The notes under the pieces: model-generated
Databases searched by the model: none
Told to the model about the DNA's origin: nothing
The model's input: only the letters and a program-made list of their open reading frames with translations
Part shown: positions 22,046-35,900 of the stretch, piece after piece
Layout of the letters: every line of letters starts with the position of its first letter
How positions within the stretch are numbered: position 1 is the first letter of the stretch
Translations under genes and position numbers: made by a program
NCBI RefSeq assembly: GCF_000004075.3
Contig: NC_026656.2
Coordinates: 22,578,607 to 22,642,606, forward strand
DNA length: 64,000 bases
Origin: Cucumis sativus
Lineage: Eukaryota > Streptophyta > Magnoliopsida > Cucurbitales > Cucurbitaceae
Direction of reading: 5' to 3'

Positions 22046-25000
22046 TCAAAGTGATAAGCTCCCAAATTGCTTGTTCCATTCGTCATATGTGCCAAGTTCG
22101 CTCAAAGAAACAGAGGGCCTCACCTCTTGCATTGCGCTCTCAAAGTCCTACAAAAATAAGCCAGAAAGAAATAAAGGATAATAACCCTGAGAAAAGGAAC
22201 ATATCTATATTCAACTATTAAAATCCTACTTTAAGGGTTACAGGCCGCATATCCTCCTTTTTAAGCAACGTGATATCTGTGCCTTGTTTCAGAGCCTCCC
22301 TTAATGGGCCCATTGAAGCGTCCTTCACAAGGTTTTTCATGTCTGAACCCGAATAACCTAAAATTGCACATTTTCCAGAAAGAATTCATAGAGAAAGTCA
22401 AAGACCGGTAATGTGCATTCAGTCCTAGACTTCTAGATAACTAGTAAAGGTGAGAATTTAGTCCTAAACTATGTAATGTAGCTAGTACCTTCAGTCAAAG
22501 TGCATATCGTATCAATTTCGTCTTTAGAAAGATTGAATAGTCCATCCTTCTCCAAGAGATTACGCACAATCCATGCTCTTGCTTCTATATTGTCAATAAA
22601 ACAAGTTAGCAAAGAGATAAGAGCGTCAGCTGCATTTAGTTACTACAGATAAAACCATGACTTGTACCTGAAGAAGGGAGAGGAATGTAAAGTCGCTTGG
22701 TAAGCCGTCTCCTTGCAGCTTCATCAAGTTCTTGTGGTCGATTAGTTGCTCCTGTATAGGTTGAATATCTTTAGGATGTTCGCATTTGCTTTTAAAATTG
22801 TGTGATAAAAACCTTGAAGAGTTTGAAGATGAACGTTATTAATACTAGAAGTTTAATCTTAAGAGAGAGCGTGCCCACTTTCAGCTTTGTGCATAAGAAA
22901 AATATGACTGTCAGAAAGAAATTGATTCAAAACATCTTTTTTGAGATAGTATCGAAAATTGAACAAGTCGTGACCTTTATTTTCAAATTAAAAAATTTTG
23001 AATGTCAGGTCACATTACATTCAATCATTTGCATGAACTTACTATTGTACAGCGTTTCCAGAATTTCCAAGAAAAAACACAATAAAACTAGAAGGTGTAG
23101 AGCAATTTTCGTGTTGCAATTTGCAAACCATTGCTGATTCAGTCAGGAGGGAGAAAAACAGAGAGAGAGAGACAAATTCACCAGTCAAATGGATACATGG
23201 GAACCTCGAGCAATATTTTAAAAATGGGAAAACATTACCTATGAGAAGAATCTGCTCGCTGCCATTGTCAAAGCCCTCCATTTCAATAAGGAACTGTGTT
23301 TTGAGTCGTCTACTTGATTCATGTTCACCTTCTGACTTTCGCTGCAAATGGAAGAAAATTTCGAAGTGATACAAAAAGATAAATATATGAAATAATCTTA
23401 AACCAACATGAGTGGTCTTTGTTTAACAAACTTGCTTAATGAACAGAACTGTTAAACGAACTGAAAACTAATTCAAGCATGAGGAGACAAGAAGTCTACC
23501 TGAGACAAAAGCGAATCAATTTCATCAACAAAGATGACAGCTGGCTGACGACAACTGGCAACCCCAAAGAGGGCCCTCACTAGCTTTTCGCCCTCACCAA
23601 TCTAAATTTACCACTTGAAAAGTTACTACTTGACACATGTTAAACATATTTTCAAACGAACTAAGAGGCTGGTTGGAAGTTGTTTTGAAAAGCTCACTTA
23701 CTTTTCAAACAAAAACAAAGTAAAAAGTTTCTTGTTTTTCTTAAAGTTTGTTTTACTTGTAATTTGGTCTCAATAATAGTCCCTAAATAGTTGATTTTCT
23801 TCGTTTTGGTGAATTATTTTCAAAAAGTTCTATTTTCTTGTAGTTTGGTCTCAACAATAGTTCATAAATAGTAGTTTAAAATGCACAGTAACCTCAATCT
23901 TTGCGACAATGTAAAATAGTTTTTGGAAAAAAACATAAAAATAGTGTTCAGACCAATTCACAAACAACCTATAAAATATTGGAAAAGTATCATAAGATTT
24001 TTTTTTAGAACTATGATAAGTGATAAAACAATCAAGCAGTGAAGTAAAAATATTCTATATTCCAAAAACAAGTAGTTTAAAATGGCAAAGAGAAGGTTTC
24101 GATTAAAATTTAATGATTGTGTCAACAAGGTAACTAAAAACCATCTTTGAAACATCAAGATCAATCGATATTTTCCCGAAAGCCCAAGCCAAGGATATTC
24201 ATGACTATTACGTAAATAGTTCCAATCACATCAGCACTTACCCACTTGCTAGTTAATGAGCTGGCAGATATATAAAAGAAAGTTGCTTTTGCCTCTCCAG
24301 CGATTGCTTTTCCGATCATTGTTTTACCTGTTCCCTGTAAGAAAATTATAGCTTATACCACAAAACTTCCTGTTTAAAATATTCATGGAGCTTTAAACTC
24401 ACCGGCGGACCAAAAAGAAGGAGACCTCTTCCAGGAGAACGACAACCTTTGAAAATGTCAGGACGTAATAAAGGCCATATAACCATTTCAGTTACACACT
24501 TTTTTGCATGTTCAAGGCCAGCTACAAATATCCATGCAAGGAATTTAAATCAGCACAATTTTGTAACCAACGAAACCATATTGAACAATGAAACGAAATG
24601 TCTTGTTATACCGATATCATCCCACCGAACATTAGGATCCCTGTCCATAATCTCGTTGCTAACATGTTCAATAAGTCTAGGCTCCAAGTTCCTTAATTTT
24701 TCAGGAAGCTCACCATCAGGTCCGCACAACATGTCCAAACTAGAATACAACATGAAATGTATCAGAATCTAAATAGTCGCAAGAAGCAGATTATATTGTT
24801 GACACATCTAAAGGATTTCAAGCAAGACTTCTGTAAACCGTTGGAAAGTTTAGTAACAGAAACTATAGTAACTATCTTATATCATGTAGAAGAGTTAACA
24901 ATTCCAGAACGTCAGGCCAACTACTAAAATCTTTATATAGAAAACAAAAAATTAGTCGAAGCATCACACACGACAAATGACAAGCCTTTGAGCATTGTAG

Positions 25001-27421
25001 ATGTACACAGAAGAGTTGCAGAGCCAGTAGCTACAGGGAAATAGAGCATTCAAACAGGAAGAGGAACCTACTACCCTCTAGTTTGTCTAGATACTGAGAA
25101 AATACTCGATCACTTGGAGATGGTTTGGGGAATAACAAGATGTAAAGTGAAGTCTGGAACTTTCATCAGCAAACTTTAGATCTTGCAGTTAAAATATTTA
25201 CCATCTCTTTGTTGAGTCATCCAAAGCATCTTCACCTTTTCCACCACTTCGTGAATTTACCATGTTTCCAGCAGTGCCCCCGGTAGACCTAACAGGAGGG
25301 ACAAAATTACCACGCACTCCACGGCGTGAAGAACCATACGATCGCATCCCATATCCTTTATATGAAACATTATCATTGCATTGAGGGGAGACTGAAGTAT
25401 TTGGTGATCCCGCAAGTCCTCGTTTTTGCTTTGCATCCATTTCCTAATAGTGAAGAACCAAACAAGTTCTTCAAAAGTTGTTGATAAAAATAAACAAATG
25501 AAACAGGCTATGGGAAGACCAGAATCCCTTGGCTTAGGCTAGGAGAACAATGCAAGAATCACTTAGCTAATATACAATTATCTTTCCATAGAGAAAATAT
25601 TAGCATTAAGTTGATTTACAGTCAGGATATTGGCGGGCCCTAAATCTTCTCAAAATGAGTTCACTTCATCTGACTTTGAAATAGCTTTTATAAAACTATG
25701 CACCAGCATTAACTGTGGAAGAAAATACCAGTTTTGTTCTTGCTGTGACAAAGGCATTGCCAGAGAAGTCAGCATTAGCATCTTCAGTACCCGAAGGTGA
25801 GTTGGTATTGTCTTCCTTAGGACTAGTTATTTCCATCCGAGCACGCCTTGTCGGTGATGAAAACATGTTTCTGTGAGCTCGCCCTTCCTCCTCAGGTTTT
25901 GTGAAAGATACACCTTGAGTTTTTTTATGATCATATAATGAAGGATCCTTTTCAACAATAATACAATCGTCAAAGCGATTACTTGAGTTCAAAGAACTCC
26001 TGTACAGATTAGGACTTGTCCTGCCATGATCTTTTTTATACAGGGGGGATGTAACCTTTGCTTCTGCAGTGATTTCTGGTGCGTCGGTACTCAACTTGTT
26101 CACTCTCGCCAGCTGATCCTGAGAAGATATCATATGATGAGCACACATGACAAGACATTCTGTACTGAAATTTTCAAAGATCCTAGGAAATTAAATGAAT
26201 AAACTTCTTCAATGTATGTGAGTTACCAATTCATTTATAATCCTTCCGTTAGAGTGTTGAAGTGCCTGAAAGTACTTTGACTGCGTAATCTTGCTAAAAT
26301 CCACATCCTTGCTCATGCTAAATACACATCCTGGGGCAGTCCTTGCTTGTTCGAACACTTGTCTGAGAGCGTACAGATGGTGCAACAACCAAATTGGAAT
26401 TAATAAAGGATAGTACTTTACAGTTAGATGCTTTCAGTCTCAAAGATCAAAATATAATAATATTTAAGGAGATATAACTAAAATGAAACTAATAAAGGAT
26501 AGTGTAACGTTTAAAGTCTCCAAAGATCACTTATCAGTACATTTAATGAGACGCCTTACAGTAATTGCAAATGCTAATATCTAGCGCTAGCTACCCAATG
26601 AAATCAATGTGTAAACTACACAAGTACATTTTGCACTTGAATTGCTTATGTTTATTGTACACCATATGAAAATTCAAAACCACCATCCGTCATCCAATTA
26701 ATCATGACATCAACCGTCTGCTAGTGTTTACGGTAGTTTCAACAGCTCTTTTCCAACCTTGAATCCTGCTATTTCACTCCCCATTATCTACACGACCTGA
26801 GCTAAGGACCAGAAAATTCATCTATTTTTTCCTTCACCGTGACTGAATTTTGCTTCTGATTGTCTCACCTAGCTCTACTCCAACTAAAACCACAATTTTC
26901 ACAGTTAAACTGGCTACTCAGCTAAGTACCAAATCAATTACACTTCTAAGTACTAAATAATAACTATCCAATGCTAAAGCGACAGTTCGCACTCATTTCC
27001 TAGCGCTCAATAGCATTTCTGCAAGTAGAAGGTAAAAGAAGAAATAACGTATGTGCTCTTAAAATTCAAACCGATCGGATTCCGGCATGAGAGATCGACG
27101 AGCGACATGAATTTTCTCAAGAGCTTCGCGCCTAATAGGCTGAATAAAAGCTTGATCAAGGTCGGTATGAGTGTGAGAGTCGAGAAATCCAAGAAGACGG
27201 AGACCGAGAAGTTGAGCAGCAGAGTAATCGGCTTTCTCGAGGGCGAAATCGGCGCCGAAGAGAAGCGATTGAAGCCTCTTCAGATTCTGGTCCACTTGCT
27301 TTCTCCAGCATATCTCCTCCTCCGGTTGGGAACCACCGATTTGTTGTTTGGATTGAGAAGAGGAACGGAAAGACGAGTGCATTGAGGTCTGATTGGACAA
27401 GAACTCCTCTTTTCCCGCCAT
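22046..27421 (-). CDS. FIGL1: FIGL1, fidgetin-like 1 AAA ATPase, 13 exons
   Basis: A meiotic AAA ATPase of the katanin/spastin/VPS4 group; in Arabidopsis it limits crossovers and antagonises RAD51/DMC1 strand invasion. Minus-strand exons: 27421-27072, 26362-26227, 26118-25729, 25443-25202, 24739-24612, 24521-24403, 24334-24242, 23601-23500, 23341-23239, 22751-22668, 22584-22489, 22357-22230, 22147-22046, giving 690 aa with frame kept at every junction. Visible parts: alanine/leucine-rich helical N-terminus; an FxxA motif FVTA at 285-288, matching the RAD51-binding FRBD seen in animal FIGNL1; [35 protein letters not shown]; Walker A GPPGTGKT (453-460); Walker B IFVDEID with catalytic Glu513; [16 protein letters not shown]; and the C-terminal Vps4-type helix ending in EWNKQFG. 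Length is close to the Arabidopsis protein. The start ATG opens a long GC-richer first exon. Confidence 0.96.
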
Positions 27422-27589
27422 TTTCAGGCGTTAGCGCTATGGCTACACACTTCATTTGAGTCTCTAACCGTTGATGTTGTGGATGAAGCGCAATTAGATA
27501 TGGGCTTTTCTTTTATCAAAGCCCAAACAAACTTTCGTGCACCTTTCTTTTTTTAATAATAATAAATATAGCGATTAGATTTTAAATAT

Positions 27590-27760
27590 TCGCACGTCTA
27601 ACCATATTTTAAATAGTTTATAAATATTTATCAATATAGTAAAATATGTTAAAGTCTATCAAATATATCCTGCTAAAAATATTAATCTATTATTAACAAA
27701 CGATCAAAAAAGTCTAGAGCGATAGACTTTTTTTTTTTTTGTTATACTTCCAATTCTTTT
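27590..27760. repeat. palindromic MITE-like repeat (cucurbit type)
   Basis: Words such as AGTCTATCAA, CTATTATTAACAAACGAT and GCGATAGACTTT recall the repeats at 15945 and 50590. It lies just upstream of the FIGL1 promoter. Ends not resolved. Confidence 0.4.
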
Positions 27761-28624
27761 AAATTTTAGTTATATAATTAATTATTATCTATAAAATTGC
27801 TATATAATTTAAATAAATTTTTTTTTAACTATTATCCGCAAAAATGAGCGATGATAAAGAGAATTATCAAAAGTAAAAAGATTGATAAAATGTTTCCCTT
27901 TATAGGGTTATAGAATAACACTCCAATTGTATTTAACATATTTAATTATTTATGACTTATTTACGATCATGACACATGGTTTAAAAGATCTTATTGTATA
28001 AATTCTTTAAACTTAGGAACAACGCTATTCTATTTTATGTAACATTCTTTCTGATAAAATTGATGTTCTTCTGCCATGTGAGTGTAGCTCACACACTGTT
28101 TATAAGAAATGGATGAAAGGTTTAGCAATAATTATTAAGAATTTGATCAAAGTTCTACGTTGGTTAAATATGGTGATAGTTATAAGTTTATAAAAAATAA
28201 CAATTATCTCTGATTATAGAAGGTCTTTTCAAAATAATACCGAAAGAAAAATCATATTTGAAGATATTAAGTCTTAATTTGCCAACTTTACAAAACAAGT
28301 TTTCATTGTTAGTGTTTTGTTTTTTCTTTTTGGAGTTTTTTCTCACTTTTTTTCTTTTGTGATAAAATTTAGGTGAAATATGTAGAATAGGTGATAAATA
28401 ATTGTACCATTTTCTCTCCAATTTACTTTATTGTGAAGGGTAAGATATAATTATAATATAGTAAATTATTGGTCGTTATAGAAGTCATTACTTAGAAGAG
28501 TAATTAAATGATGGTAATTATTAAACCAAGTAGATTGTTTATAACATATACACAACAATAATTATGGACACTTATTATTTGTTACTGTTAATTTGTTTTG
28601 AGAAACAAAGAAAAATCATTTTTT

Positions 28625-28735
28625 TTTAAATGTATTTTAATAAATGCTAGGGTAGAGATTTGAACTCGGGATCTCTTGTCCACAGGAACATACAGGTATC
28701 AGTTGAGTTAAGCTCATGTTGCCAAAAAAAAAAAA
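28625..28735 (-). mobile_element. tRNA-derived SINE
   Basis: Read on the minus strand, GGCAACATGAGCTTAACTC resembles a pol III A box, and GAGATCCCGAGTTCAAATC about 35 bases later resembles a B box. An A-rich tail follows. Similar B-box segments occur at 59350-59450 and 32555-32640, so this is probably one family. Confidence 0.6.
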
Positions 28736-31275
28736 AGACAACATATTTTTTCACTCACATATCAATAATAATAATTAATTAGTTTAGAAATTACCATAGT
28801 TTTCAATTTCAAAGAGTTGTTTAATTTTAATTTTCGTATTTTACGTTAATACGGTCTTCATCATCATTATCATGAATATCATGTACATGAAAGTAGAATT
28901 ATTATACTCAATTTTACAAGAACTTTTGAAATGGTTTATATACTCTTTGAAGCTCTCCTAAATTTATAAGTTTGTCCAAAAACCAAAATGGATAGAATTC
29001 TACATAACTTTTAAATGTAGAATGAGTTGTGAACGATATTTATTGTTTCAATTTACCATCGAGAAGAATGATAGTCTCTCTCATAGCTTATAGTCTCGCT
29101 ATTTCTTTGGTTACCTTTGATAGTTATGCACTAAGAAATGTTAGAAGCTCTTGATGCTTTTGTTTTAGTTTCTACTCATTTTCTTCCATGTAAAAGATTG
29201 TTGTAGATTTCATTACACGGAAAGAAAAACGAAACATTAATCTTAAATTCTGATGAAGTTTCATTTTCAAATTTAACTTTCAAATGTTAAATTGATAGTT
29301 ATTTTTCATCCATTACAATAAAACTTTATCTTCATACATTATGAAATATCATTAAACATCATATATATTTTTTTTATGAGAAGAAAATAATAATAAATAA
29401 ATTTAAAATTAGAAAGAAAGAAAAGAAAACGGAGGAGTGGCGTCTGGAGAAGGCACCGTTTTGCTTTTACACTCTTTTTCTCCCTCAACGTGAACTCCGT
29501 GTTTGTTTGTTCAAAAAGAGAAACAATAAATAAATAAACAAATTCAATTAGTTAGGAAATAACTAAAAGCTGCCCAATAATTTTAGTTAAATTAATTTAT
29601 TTTTCCCTTAATTATATATATTTCTTCCCTCACTAATTTTATATAATTAAATAAATTGTGGGTAAATGAATTTAGATACTCCATTGACTGTGGAAATCCG
29701 TTCAAAGATTTTAATTTCATTTTTATTGAGAGATCATAAGATGGGAGGGGCCATCTTTTGTTTATGTTTAATACTCTTTTTTTATTATTATTATTAAAAG
29801 CAAATGTGCATTCATTTAATTAATTACTATAACGTACATTAAATATAAACTATTTAATTTCCTCAAAATACAAGACAAATTATTTAATATACAAATTAAT
29901 TACTACATTTGACTTTATCAAATATAATATAATCATAATAGGCATATTTGAAACACATACATAAATGCAAATGGAATGTCATTCCACAATTCATTTGTAA
30001 AGGAAAATTTGTTCTTCTTTACTAAAAATAAAGTTAGAATATAGTTTAATCAATTTTAGTAAAAAAGATTTTTGATCAATTAAATTTAAAATTTATTGAA
30101 CGACTAAAAGTATATAGGTTAAACTTGACCAAATTTTTAAGTATAGATAAAAGTAGATTAAAAAAAAAGTTCAAAATATTATTTGAGTTTTGTATTTGGA
30201 ACTAGTTTTTATATTTTCAATAATTTAATTATAGTCTAACAAATTAGTTAATTTGCCTGAAGATTAATTAGGTAGGACAAGAAATTACACTAAGTAAATA
30301 GATTTTTTTTCGTTTTTTTTCGAATAACTAATTAGTAATATAAACTAATTAAATTAAAAATCTATTAAAATTGACGATTTAAAAATGAACTAAAATTTAA
30401 TCAAAATACAAAATGAATGAAAAATGTATTAATTGATAATGTAATCTAAAATAATTAAAATGTTTTTAAGTATAGAATAAAGAAATTATCCTAAATAGTA
30501 AAAAAATGAAAATATTTATCAAAAACAATAGATTTAACAAAATTGTTATAACATAGTAAATATTTTAATTTATTTTGTTATTTTAAAAAGGTGTAAAATT
30601 AAATATGGAAAGAAATAATAGATTTTGATGGATATATATGATGAAGGAGAATTTAATTATGTTAAATTTAATTTAGTAAATATGTTAATGTTAATTTTAA
30701 AAACAAATGTAGATAAATTAATTAATATTATATGCATTGAAGAGATAAAGATGTGGAAACCAAACGCCGAAAGCATTGAATTCCAAGTTTTGGTTTCTCT
30801 TCTTTCTCTTTGTTTCTTGAAATTCCAATTCCAATCCCTATAATTTGATAATAATTGAGATTTATCCATACATATTTCTGACCTTTCATGGGGACTCATA
30901 CCCTCACTCACCACTCACCACATCTTCTTTAATGACATCCCCTCCTACGTGGATCTACCCTATAACTACTCGCCACCTGTCACTACATTATACACTCACC
31001 TTTTCTCTTTCTCTTTCTTCTCTCTCAATTAATTTTGGACCTTTTGTCGTACAATTATTTTCATTTTTTTTTTCATACCCTTATAAATTATAATCTTTTT
31101 AAAATACATTTTTGTACATGAAAATACACTGTTTTTTTTTTTTTTTCATTTTCTTATTATGGTGTTTCCTTTTGTTTGTTTTCTGTTTTGTGTACTTTAT
31201 GATATCTTAGTTTTTGGGTTTAAATAAATAATAATTAAATTTCTCAAAACCCTTTTTTTTTTTTTCTCTTTTTCC

Positions 31276-31283
31276 TATAAAAG
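31276..31283 (+). promoter_or_regulatory. candidate TATA box upstream of CLC
   Basis: CCTATAAAAGGGGAG is an excellent TATA-box match, followed by no obvious coding exon. It lies 1.65 kb before the CLC start codon, so it would require a non-coding first exon and a long leader intron, or an unknown non-coding transcript. Confidence 0.35.
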
Positions 31284-32554
31284 GGGAGAAGTAGTTTTCA
31301 GTCCAAACAAGTAATTTGATATCAAATATTATAATTATTATTTTCATAATTAAAATGAAAAAAAAAAGTAATTATTCCTCATTACATTTCTATATTAGAA
31401 AACAATACTAATAATAATTACCCATAAGCTGGAGGAATGACAAATAAAACAATTTTTTTTTATTAAAAGAAAGCTATAAAGTTGTTGGCCGATGTTATTG
31501 AAATCACATTACAAATTTTATTACCAAACTTAGATCGGCTTACCTCTTCCATCACCGAAGAGCCATTTTATAATCCACCGTCCATTCTTCTTCATCCATC
31601 GGTCTACAACACACCAGGTGTTCCAAATCAATTGCATTTGTCCATTTTTGCTCAATCCCTATCTCACCGGATCCAATTAGCCCTCAGGAATCACCGATAA
31701 TATTTTCAAAATGATACGAATTTTGTTAATTTAATTTCCACTCCATCCTATTAATTAACATTTTTTATAAAAAAATTCATGAAATTGACGTTTAATCATA
31801 ATGTCTAAAGGATAAACTCTTACGTTATTTTCATCTTTTAAATTCAAACAGTATCACATCAAGTAGAGATAAAGATGCAATATGTATAATGTATTTTTAA
31901 TATTATGAAATTATTTATGGGTACTGTTAGAATAGCACATGGCACATGTGGGTATGCATGTTAAAGACTAGTGGATTTTTTTTTTTTTTTTGTTTGCGTG
32001 GATAGAGTGCAATTCTCACCTCATTAAACTTATTAAACCATAATTGATGTTTTTGTATTATAAAATTATGAATGATCTTATATTTCACTTTCTAGTTTAT
32101 AATGTTTACCTTTTTTTTTTTTTTCTTGAAATGTGATGGGGAACCAATCAATCGTTTTAGCAATATTCAATCTTGTTCCTATCTTCATATTTATAATATT
32201 GCATTATTTTCATAAAAGCCAAGAATCAAAATGAATTTTCTACATAAAATGTATAGGTTATCATCAAATATAAAAAATGGGATGAAACTTCCCTTTTTTC
32301 AAGTGGGTGGATTATCACAAATATCTGTATCATCTATTGAAATGAAACACACCAAGCAACTTGACTCAAGGGACAAACTTTCTTTTTAATTAGAAAAAAA
32401 AAAACAATAAAGTTGTGAATAAAGACAGAGAATATATGTAATTTTTGTTATGTATATAAAAATGTCATATTTGGTGAAAGAAAGGTGTCACAATTGTAAA
32501 TTAATGATCCAAATGGGCTCAAACCAAATGAGTGTTAAAGTTGTTTTCTAATAC

Positions 32555-32640
32555 ATCACGACGAAGGAGTAAGGGTAGAGATTGAACGTCTGACCTTTAA
32601 AAAGAGAATACATGTTGATACCAAGATAAGTTGGAGTCTT
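32555..32640 (-). mobile_element. SINE fragment
   Basis: On the minus strand AAGGTCAGACGTTCAATCTC resembles a pol III B box, followed by a CTACCC stretch and ATGTATTAGAAAA, much like the 3' part of the SINE at 59350-59450. No A box is visible, so it looks truncated at its 5' side. Confidence 0.45.
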
Positions 32641-32930
32641 GATGAAAACAAATAAACATGATTTTTTTTTTCCACCCAAAAAGAACTACTGACAAACCAA
32701 AAATGAAAAGTGGAAAAAGGGTAAAGAATATGGGAAAAAATGAACTGGCCATTAAAATGACCACAAGGGAGAAAATGACAAGACAAGTGCATGATTGAGA
32801 CGACATTGTTGCATTAAAATCCTAGAACAGAGGAGAAGCTTTGCACTTTCTCCCAATCCACAAACTAAACCCAACCCCAATACTTGACCATCTTCTCTTC
32901 TCGTCTCTCTGTGTCCATTTCACTGCACCA

Positions 32931-35900
32931 ATGGATGAGAATCCAAGCTTTGTTACAGAATCAACTCTCACAAACTCCATGGAAGCAGAACCTCAAGATG
33001 AAGAAAGAGACCCAGAAAGCAATCCTTTAAACCAACCCCTTCTCAAGAGAAACAGAACTCTCTCTTCTAGTCCTCTTGCCATTGTTGGGGCAAAAGTTTC
33101 TCTCATTGAAAGCTTGGATTACGAGTAAGAATAGTACTACATGAAAGCAAAAGCATACCTTTTTTTTTTTCCTTTTTCGTTGAATTCTCCAATTTGTTGA
33201 ATTGGATTTGGTTTGAATTCAGGATCAATGAGAACGATCTGTTTAAGCATGATTGGAGAAGCAGATCCAAAGTTCAAGTGCTGCAGTACATATTCTCTAA
33301 ATGGACTTTGGCTTGTCTTGTTGGACTTCTTACAGGGATCATTGCCACTCTCATCAATCTTGCCATTGAAAATATTGCTGGCTACAAGCTTTTGAAAGTG
33401 GTTGATTACATAAAGGAAGAAAGGTAAGTACATACGAACCAATTAGACTTGGTTTTGTTCGCCTGCAAAAACAGAAACTTAATGAATTAAAAAATTTATG
33501 GTTTCCAAATGATTTGGATTAAGGTACTTAATGGGGTTCGCATACTTTACCACTGCCAACTTCCTTCTGACTTTTGTTGCTGCTGCTCTCTGTGTATGCT
33601 TTGCTCCCACCGCAGCTGGGCCTGGCATACCAGAAATTAAAGCCTATCTCAATGGCATAGACACTCCTAATATGTTCGGCGCCACGACGTTGATCGTTAA
33701 GGTCTGTATGCCACATACTTTCTTGTTGAATCTCAGCACAACGAACACGGTCGATCGAGTCATCTTTGGATTGTCATCATCACTGTATATTGCATATCAG
33801 CATTTGCTTTTGATTGATTGATTGAATAGGTTTAAGATTTAGAAAGGTTACGTAATGCCATGAATGCCAATGCCATTCATTGATCAATCTACAAAATGAA
33901 TCAGACTGATCTGCAGCTCATACAGAATGTAGATAATGAAATTACTCCTTTGATCTTTGATATCTATAAGGTTTGATCCTTGTAGATTGTTGGAAGCATT
34001 GGAGCAGTGGCAGCTGGGCTAGATCTTGGGAAAGAAGGGCCTCTAGTACACATTGGCAGCTGCATTGCTTCTTTACTTGGACAGGGTGGACCAGATAACT
34101 ATCGAGTCAAATGGACATGGCTACGCTATTTCAACAATGATCGTGATCGTCGGGATCTTATCACATGCGGGGCATCATCAGGGGTTTGTGCAGCTTTTCG
34201 GGCTCCAGTTGGGGGTGTCCTATTTGCTCTAGAAGAGGTGGCTACTTGGTGGAGGAGTGCCCTGCTATGGAGGACCTTCTTCAGCACAGCCATTGTTGTG
34301 GTAGTGCTAAGAACTTTCATTGAAATATGCAAAGCAGGTGATTGTGGGCTGTTTGGAGAAGGAGGGCTCATCATGTTTGATGTCAGTGGTGTTTCTGTAA
34401 GTTACCATATCATGGACATTATTCCAGTTGCTATCATTGGCCTTCTTGGTGGATTCCTTGGAAGCCTTTACAATCATCTTCTCCACAAAATCCTCAGAGT
34501 TTACAACCTCATCAATCAGTAAGCAAATTCACTCAAAAGGAAACTAGATTCAAATATTTGTCATAATTAGACTAACTTGCAGAATGATTTGATGAGAATT
34601 GCAATGGTGAAAATGGTATTTGCAGGAAAGGGAGAATGCACAAACTATTACTAGCCTTAGCAGTATCACTTTTCACTTCAATTTGCCAATACAGTTTGCC
34701 ATACCTTGTTCAATGCACTCCCTGCAACTCTTCTCTTTCAGATTCAGCTTGCCCAACCAATGGCCGGTCCGGCAACTTCAAGCAATTCAACTGTCCTAAA
34801 GGCTATTACAATGATCTCGCTACCCTTCTTCTCACCACCAACGACGACGCTGTTCGAAACATCTTCTCCATCAACACTCCAGCCGAGTATCAGCCTCTTT
34901 CCCTTGTCATCTTCTTCCTTCTCTACTGCATATTAGGGTTATTCACCTTCGGTATCGCCGTCCCTTCCGGTCTCTTCCTTCCGATCATCTTGATGGGCTC
35001 TGGCTATGGCCGCCTCATCGGCCTCCTCATGCGACCCTACACCAATCTCGATCAAGGACTCTTAGCTGTTCTCGGTGCTGCTTCCTTAATGGCCGGCTCC
35101 ATGCGAATGACCGTTTCTCTTTGTGTCATATTCCTCGAACTCACCAACAATCTCCTTCTCCTTCCGATCACCATGATTGTTCTTCTAATTGCAAAAACAG
35201 TCGGAGACAGTTTTAATCCTAGCATTTACGACATCATTCTCCACCTCAAAGGACTTCCATTCCTCGACGCGAATCCGGAGCCATGGATGAGAAACATAAC
35301 CGTCGGTGAGCTCGCCGACGCGAAACCAGCGGTGGTGACACTTCGGGGATTAGAGAAAGTATCACGCATTGTGGAGGTTCTTAGGAACACAACACACAAT
35401 GGATTCCCTGTTGTGGATGCCGATGCGGTTGTGCCGCCGGTGGGCATGGCAGTGGGAGCGACGGAGCTGCACGGACTAGTACTGAGAGCGCATCTACTAC
35501 AAGTGCTGAAGAAGAAATGGTTCTTGAGAGAGAGGAGGAGGACGGAGGACTGGGAAGTGAGGGAGAAATTTACATGGGTGGAATTGGCGGAGAGGGAAGG
35601 AAAGATCGAAGAGCTTGTAGTGACGAAAGAGGAAATGGAAATGTACGTTGATCTTCATCCATTGACGAACACTACACCGTATACAGTACTGGAAAGCATG
35701 TCGGTGGCAAAAGCTTTGGTTCTTTTCCGGCAAGTAGGACTCCGCCATTTGTTGATCGTCCCCAAATATGAAGCAGCCGGAGTAAGCTCATCATCATCAT
35801 CTTCTTCTTCTTCTTCTTTTACTCAGTCCATCGGAATTGCTTTAATTCATGGTTGTGTTGTGCAGGTTCCGCCGGTGATTGGGATCTTGACGAGGCAAGA

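Larger units (their letters stand above)
27422..32930. other. 5.5-kb intergenic, divergent FIGL1 and CLC promoters
   Basis: Very AT-rich. It holds a palindromic MITE-like repeat (27590-27760), a SINE (28625-28735), a SINE fragment (32555-32640) and a strong TATA-like box at 31276. An ACGTGG word at about 30946 is G-box-like. The open frames at 30625, 30845, 31482 and 32556 have no family resemblance and no supporting context. No gene is supported. Confidence 0.5.

Noticed and set aside
31482-31700. 72-codon frame downstream of the TATA box at 31276
   Set aside because: Attractive position, but the peptide resembles nothing known, and no intron or polyadenylation context supports it.
32841-32930. 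N-terminal extension of CLC from an upstream in-frame ATG
   Set aside because: CLC-a/b proteins begin MDE at the second ATG; the extra 30 residues are leader sequence.
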